In this document: positions 4,879-7,621 of the stretch, piece after piece
Position numbering within the stretch: the first letter of the stretch is position 1
How the letters are laid out: each line of letters opens with the position of its first letter
NCBI GenBank assembly: GCA_002413665.1
Contig: DHXK01000259.1
Coordinates: forward strand, 1 to 7,621
Direction of reading: 5' to 3'
Length of the DNA: 7,621 nt
Origin: Legionellales bacterium UBA5158
Lineage (GTDB): Bacteria > Pseudomonadota > Gammaproteobacteria > DSM-16500
The notes under the pieces: model-generated
Seen by the model: the letters and a program-made list of their open reading frames with translations, nothing else
The model's database searches: none
Told to the model about the DNA's origin: nothing
Translations under genes and position numbers: made by a program

Positions 4879-7621
4879 AATGAAATGGCTTAAATCCTGG
4901 AAGAATATCCGCTAAAGACTTCATGATAGGCTTAGCATTTTCTTGAGGAAATTGACGGTACACTGAATCTGGAGTTTGATAACGTTTAGGTGTATCTGGA
5001 ATATAAGAAAATTGTTCTTGAAACTCACCTACATGTCCCATTTTTTTTGAAAATGGCCACGTACAAATAAGTCCTGTACTTTTGCTGCTGATATGTCCTG
5101 CTTCATCACTTGCAAAAGCCGCGTAATTTCTTTCGGCTTGCTCCTGAATTCTCACTCTATTTTCAGGTAAATGAGGATTAGCAAAACCATCATCTTGCAA
5201 TTGATGCATTAAGTCTTGGCCGAAATAATCTTGCCAGATTTTACGCCTAAATGAACGCGCCTCTTGTTGGCATGCTTCTTCATGACCCGGTTGAGGATGC
5301 TGTACCACTGCAATTTCACCGTCGGCATCTTTGCCAGCCATACTTCTAGCATTAAGATTAGCGCTACCATTTATGATGATATTATCATCTACCATCATAA
5401 ATTTAGAATGTATGTAGATAGGATAACGTTGACTTTCCGAAACAAGATCAGCACGTGATGGGCCCTGAAATTCAATGATAAGTTGTTTATAAATATCTAA
5501 GCAGGAGTCGTCCATCATTTGCTTTTTGATAATATGACTATATAAATTTTCTAAACGGATAATACGATTCTTAATCGGATCTGAGCTTATACTTTTAGCT
5601 TTCATCTCTATGATTAAATCTTGCAACTTTTGACTAATATTTACTGATATTGATTTTTCTTGCAGGTTATTTTTTGTTAGCTTGTTAAACGTATTAATAA
5701 CAAGCTGCATAAAAGATTCTTCAGATTGTGTTGGAGTTGAGGCGGATTCTTCCAACTTGCGTAACTGATGATGCTGCTCAGTCACCCCATGCCACTTAGC
5801 ATAAAAATTAAATGATAAAAAATCATTCCAGCTTTTTCCAGTGCGCTGCTCTATCTCTTGCATCATTTTACGCATGAGCTTCCATTGTGTATGACGCATC
5901 GGTTCAACGCCTATTTTCCCACCTGGCTCTCCATTAGGACACATAGGCAAGGCCATAAAAATATGGAATGGTTCATTCTTCATTGCTTTATCACAAATTT
6001 TTTCTATCATCGCTCTTGGGATAGCATTTCCATGTTCCTCGTCACCAGAAAAATATTGAGTTTCCCAATATATAAATTTTTCCGCGTCCTTGATAGCTTC
6101 TAAACAAGCAGCCTGTATACTATTTTCATATTTATTTGCCAAGTTCCATTCCGCATAACTGGATTTATTGGCACTCCGAAGTTCTTGGCATTCCCAAAGT
6201 GGGATGGATGCATCTGCATTATTTACACGATAGGGTTTTAATGCTTTTGATATTTTTTTCCAATGCTTTACTACCCTTTCATTACTCTTTGAATTAACAT
6301 GATAGCCTGAGACAGCACCACCGAAACCCGCTTGCCAATGTGAAACAAAATCTTTTGCCAAATCAACACAGATAGGGCCTTGGGCTTGACTTTGTATATC
6401 TCTCCAACCTTGGCGAGGCATATTACCATTATGAGTTGGTAAAGCTAATCGTTGGTTTTGCCAATTATTTGCAGCAAATGAAGTCCACAAGGGTAAGTCA
6501 TATGTATTAATTAGCGGATGTTCGCTCCAGTCAAATTTACCGGTAGCTAAATCAGAGCCACCATAAAATGCACGTAACTGTTGATCGCCATTATCTAACA
6601 AAAGATATTTCTGGTGGAAGGAACGAACCATACCTTCATTACTTACCATGCGAATTAATAAGTTATCAGGCAATTGATTTAAACCAAATTTTTCCTTAGC
6701 AATTTTTTCTAAGCTAGAGACTCCGTCCTTGTGCGACTTGCGTTGATTATTCCATAAATTTATCGCTATCAACATATCAGGATTATCGATAGCTTTTTTA
6801 ACTAATATTTCATCAAGCGAAGAGTGGGAATGTTTATAGGAATAATAAGCATCTTCAAATCCTAATAGTACTTGCGTATGCGCTTGTTGATTAATCGCTT
6901 TTATTTTCATTTCAAAATATTGTTTGATTATTGTTTCAGAGTAATCATTTGGCTTTCTCTTATAAGCCTTTAGGTAAGCATTAGCAGCTTCTTGATATTG
7001 ACCTTTTTTCTTATAACTATCTGCTAAATATATTAAAGAACTTGCATCTCGAGAATAAAAATTTGAAAATTTTAGTAACTCTGAATCACTCATTTTATTT
7101 AGCGTTGCCATGCTATCTTTGACATAAAGAGAATATTTTTCAATACCCGCTCGTCGTGACTCAGCAATATTGGGTGTTATCTCAGTAAGAAGTTTGAAAT
7201 AGTTTGCTTTATTTTCCTCATGAAAAGGATCAATTTGCGCAGCTATTTGATATTCAGCAAGTGCTTCTTGCATTTTGTTTTGGGCTTTGTAGACTAAACC
7301 TAATAACTGATGAGACTTAAAATTGTTTGGATCTGGCAATACCGTTTTATTACCGTTAATAATATTTTTCAGTAGTGCTTCTGCTTCAATATGATTACCT
7401 TTATCAATATGTTTTTCTATGGCTGCAAATAAATTAGCTTTTTGGACGATATGAAACACAGGCTGACTAATTGCTTTTTGTAATTGACGAGCTATGACAT
7501 TTTGCATATCACTGTCGTAGGGGTGAATCGCTAATGCTTGATCAAAATATTCTATTGCGCTTGAATACTTTTGCTGTTTAAGCGAGTGATCTGCTAACTG
7601 TATTAATGCTTCAATATCATA
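4877..7621 (-). CDS. TPR-repeat phospholipase D family protein (5' end outside window)
   Basis: A large protein predicted to hydrolyse phosphodiester bonds, most likely phospholipid headgroups. The frame stays open to the right edge: 38 more codons precede the ATG at 7507 and complete a TPR repeat (IEYFDQALAIHPYDSD), so that ATG is internal and the real start is unseen. Counting from the edge codon, TPR-like helices lie at about 2-36, 101-134 (VYKAQNKMQEALAEYQIAAQIDP) and 193-225 (YKKKGQYQEAANAYLKAYKRKP). Two complete HxKxxxxD catalytic motifs follow: HQKYLLLD from residue 336 and HSKFMMVD from residue 738, the latter with the usual GSANLNARSM at 752-761. GGSDLATGKFDW after motif 1 and IYWETQYF (517-524) match the eukaryotic-style PLD pattern. 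About 120 helical, charged residues are inserted before motif 2. No signal peptide can be judged. Together with the downstream GNAT it forms an operon. A secreted bacterial effector (type IV or type VI) is possible but unproven. Confidence 0.9.
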   Translation of the reverse strand, partial: YDIEALIQLADHSLKQQKYSSAIEYFDQALAIHPYDSDMQNVIARQLQKAISQPVFHIVQKANLFAAIEKHIDKGNHIEAEALLKNIINGNKTVLPDPNNFKSHQLLGLVYKAQNKMQEALAEYQIAAQIDPFHEENKANYFKLLTEITPNIAESRRAGIEKYSLYVKDSMATLNKMSDSELLKFSNFYSRDASSLIYLADSYKKKGQYQEAANAYLKAYKRKPNDYSETIIKQYFEMKIKAINQQAHTQVLLGFEDAYYSYKHSHSSLDEILVKKAIDNPDMLIAINLWNNQRKSHKDGVSSLEKIAKEKFGLNQLPDNLLIRMVSNEGMVRSFHQKYLLLDNGDQQLRAFYGGSDLATGKFDWSEHPLINTYDLPLWTSFAANNWQNQRLALPTHNGNMPRQGWRDIQSQAQGPICVDLAKDFVSHWQAGFGGAVSGYHVNSKSNERVVKHWKKISKALKPYRVNNADASIPLWECQELRSANKSSYAEWNLANKYENSIQAACLEAIKDAEKFIYWETQYFSGDEEHGNAIPRAMIEKICDKAMKNEPFHIFMALPMCPNGEPGGKIGVEPMRHTQWKLMRKMMQEIEQRTGKSWNDFLSFNFYAKWHGVTEQHHQLRKLEESASTPTQSEESFMQLVINTFNKLTKNNLQEKSISVNISQKLQDLIIEMKAKSISSDPIKNRIIRLENLYSHIIKKQMMDDSCLDIYKQLIIEFQGPSRADLVSESQRYPIYIHSKFMMVDDNIIINGSANLNARSMAGKDADGEIAVVQHPQPGHEEACQQEARSFRRKIWQDYFGQDLMHQLQDDGFANPHLPENRVRIQEQAERNYAAFASDEAGHISSKSTGLICTWPFSKKMGHVGEFQEQFSYIPDTPKRYQTPDSVYRQFPQENAKPIMKSLADILPGFKPFH

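Noticed and set aside
5038..5056. CCATTTT / AAAATGG hairpin with a T8 run
   Set aside because: It lies inside the phospholipase coding sequence, has only a 7-bp AT-rich stem, and the adjacent Lys-Lys codons explain the homopolymer.
4877..7507. ATG at 7507 as the start of the TPR-PLD gene
   Set aside because: The 38 codons from 7508 to the window edge are open and encode a good TPR unit, so the gene begins beyond the window.

Overview
The window looks like a chromosomal segment from a low-GC gammaproteobacterium. The penicillin-binding protein 1C tail is of the proteobacterial type. The AT-rich codon use, the secreted pentapeptide-repeat protein and the effector-like TPR/phospholipase D protein would suit an environmental or host-associated lineage such as the Legionellales. 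That placement is an inference from gene style only; no rRNA or other phylogenetic marker is present.

Layout: (1) 1-1296, plus strand, is the 3' half of pbpC, a periplasmic peptidoglycan synthase, cut by the left edge. (2) 1297-1575 is intergenic and holds a 100-bp inverted-repeat element (1353-1452) flanked by 5-bp direct repeats, a MITE/REP-like insertion. (3) 1576-2004, plus strand, encodes a small secreted pentapeptide-repeat protein ending in a strong intrinsic terminator (2021-2061). (4) 2142-3968, minus strand, encodes a 608-residue secreted protein with an N-terminal ricin-type lectin domain and a C-terminal right-handed beta-helix, convergent with gene 3. (5) 4140-4443, minus strand, is a coding relic with no start codon, broken by a frameshift at an A10 tract. 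(6) 4444-4863, minus strand, encodes a GNAT N-acetyltransferase. (7) 4877-7621, minus strand, encodes a large TPR plus phospholipase D protein whose reading frame is open to the right edge, so its true start lies outside the window.

Genes 6 and 7 form a tight unit: 13 bp separate them, and the ribosome binding site of the acetyltransferase overlaps the stop codon of the phospholipase gene. Genes 3 and 4 are both predicted to be exported. Apart from pbpC, the region looks accessory: a lectin/beta-helix protein, an effector-like phospholipase, a repeat insertion and a decayed gene.

The observations most worth following up are the TPR-PLD/GNAT pair, the MITE-like element with its apparent target duplication, and the frameshifted relic. 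Nothing here clearly amounts to a complete new system.
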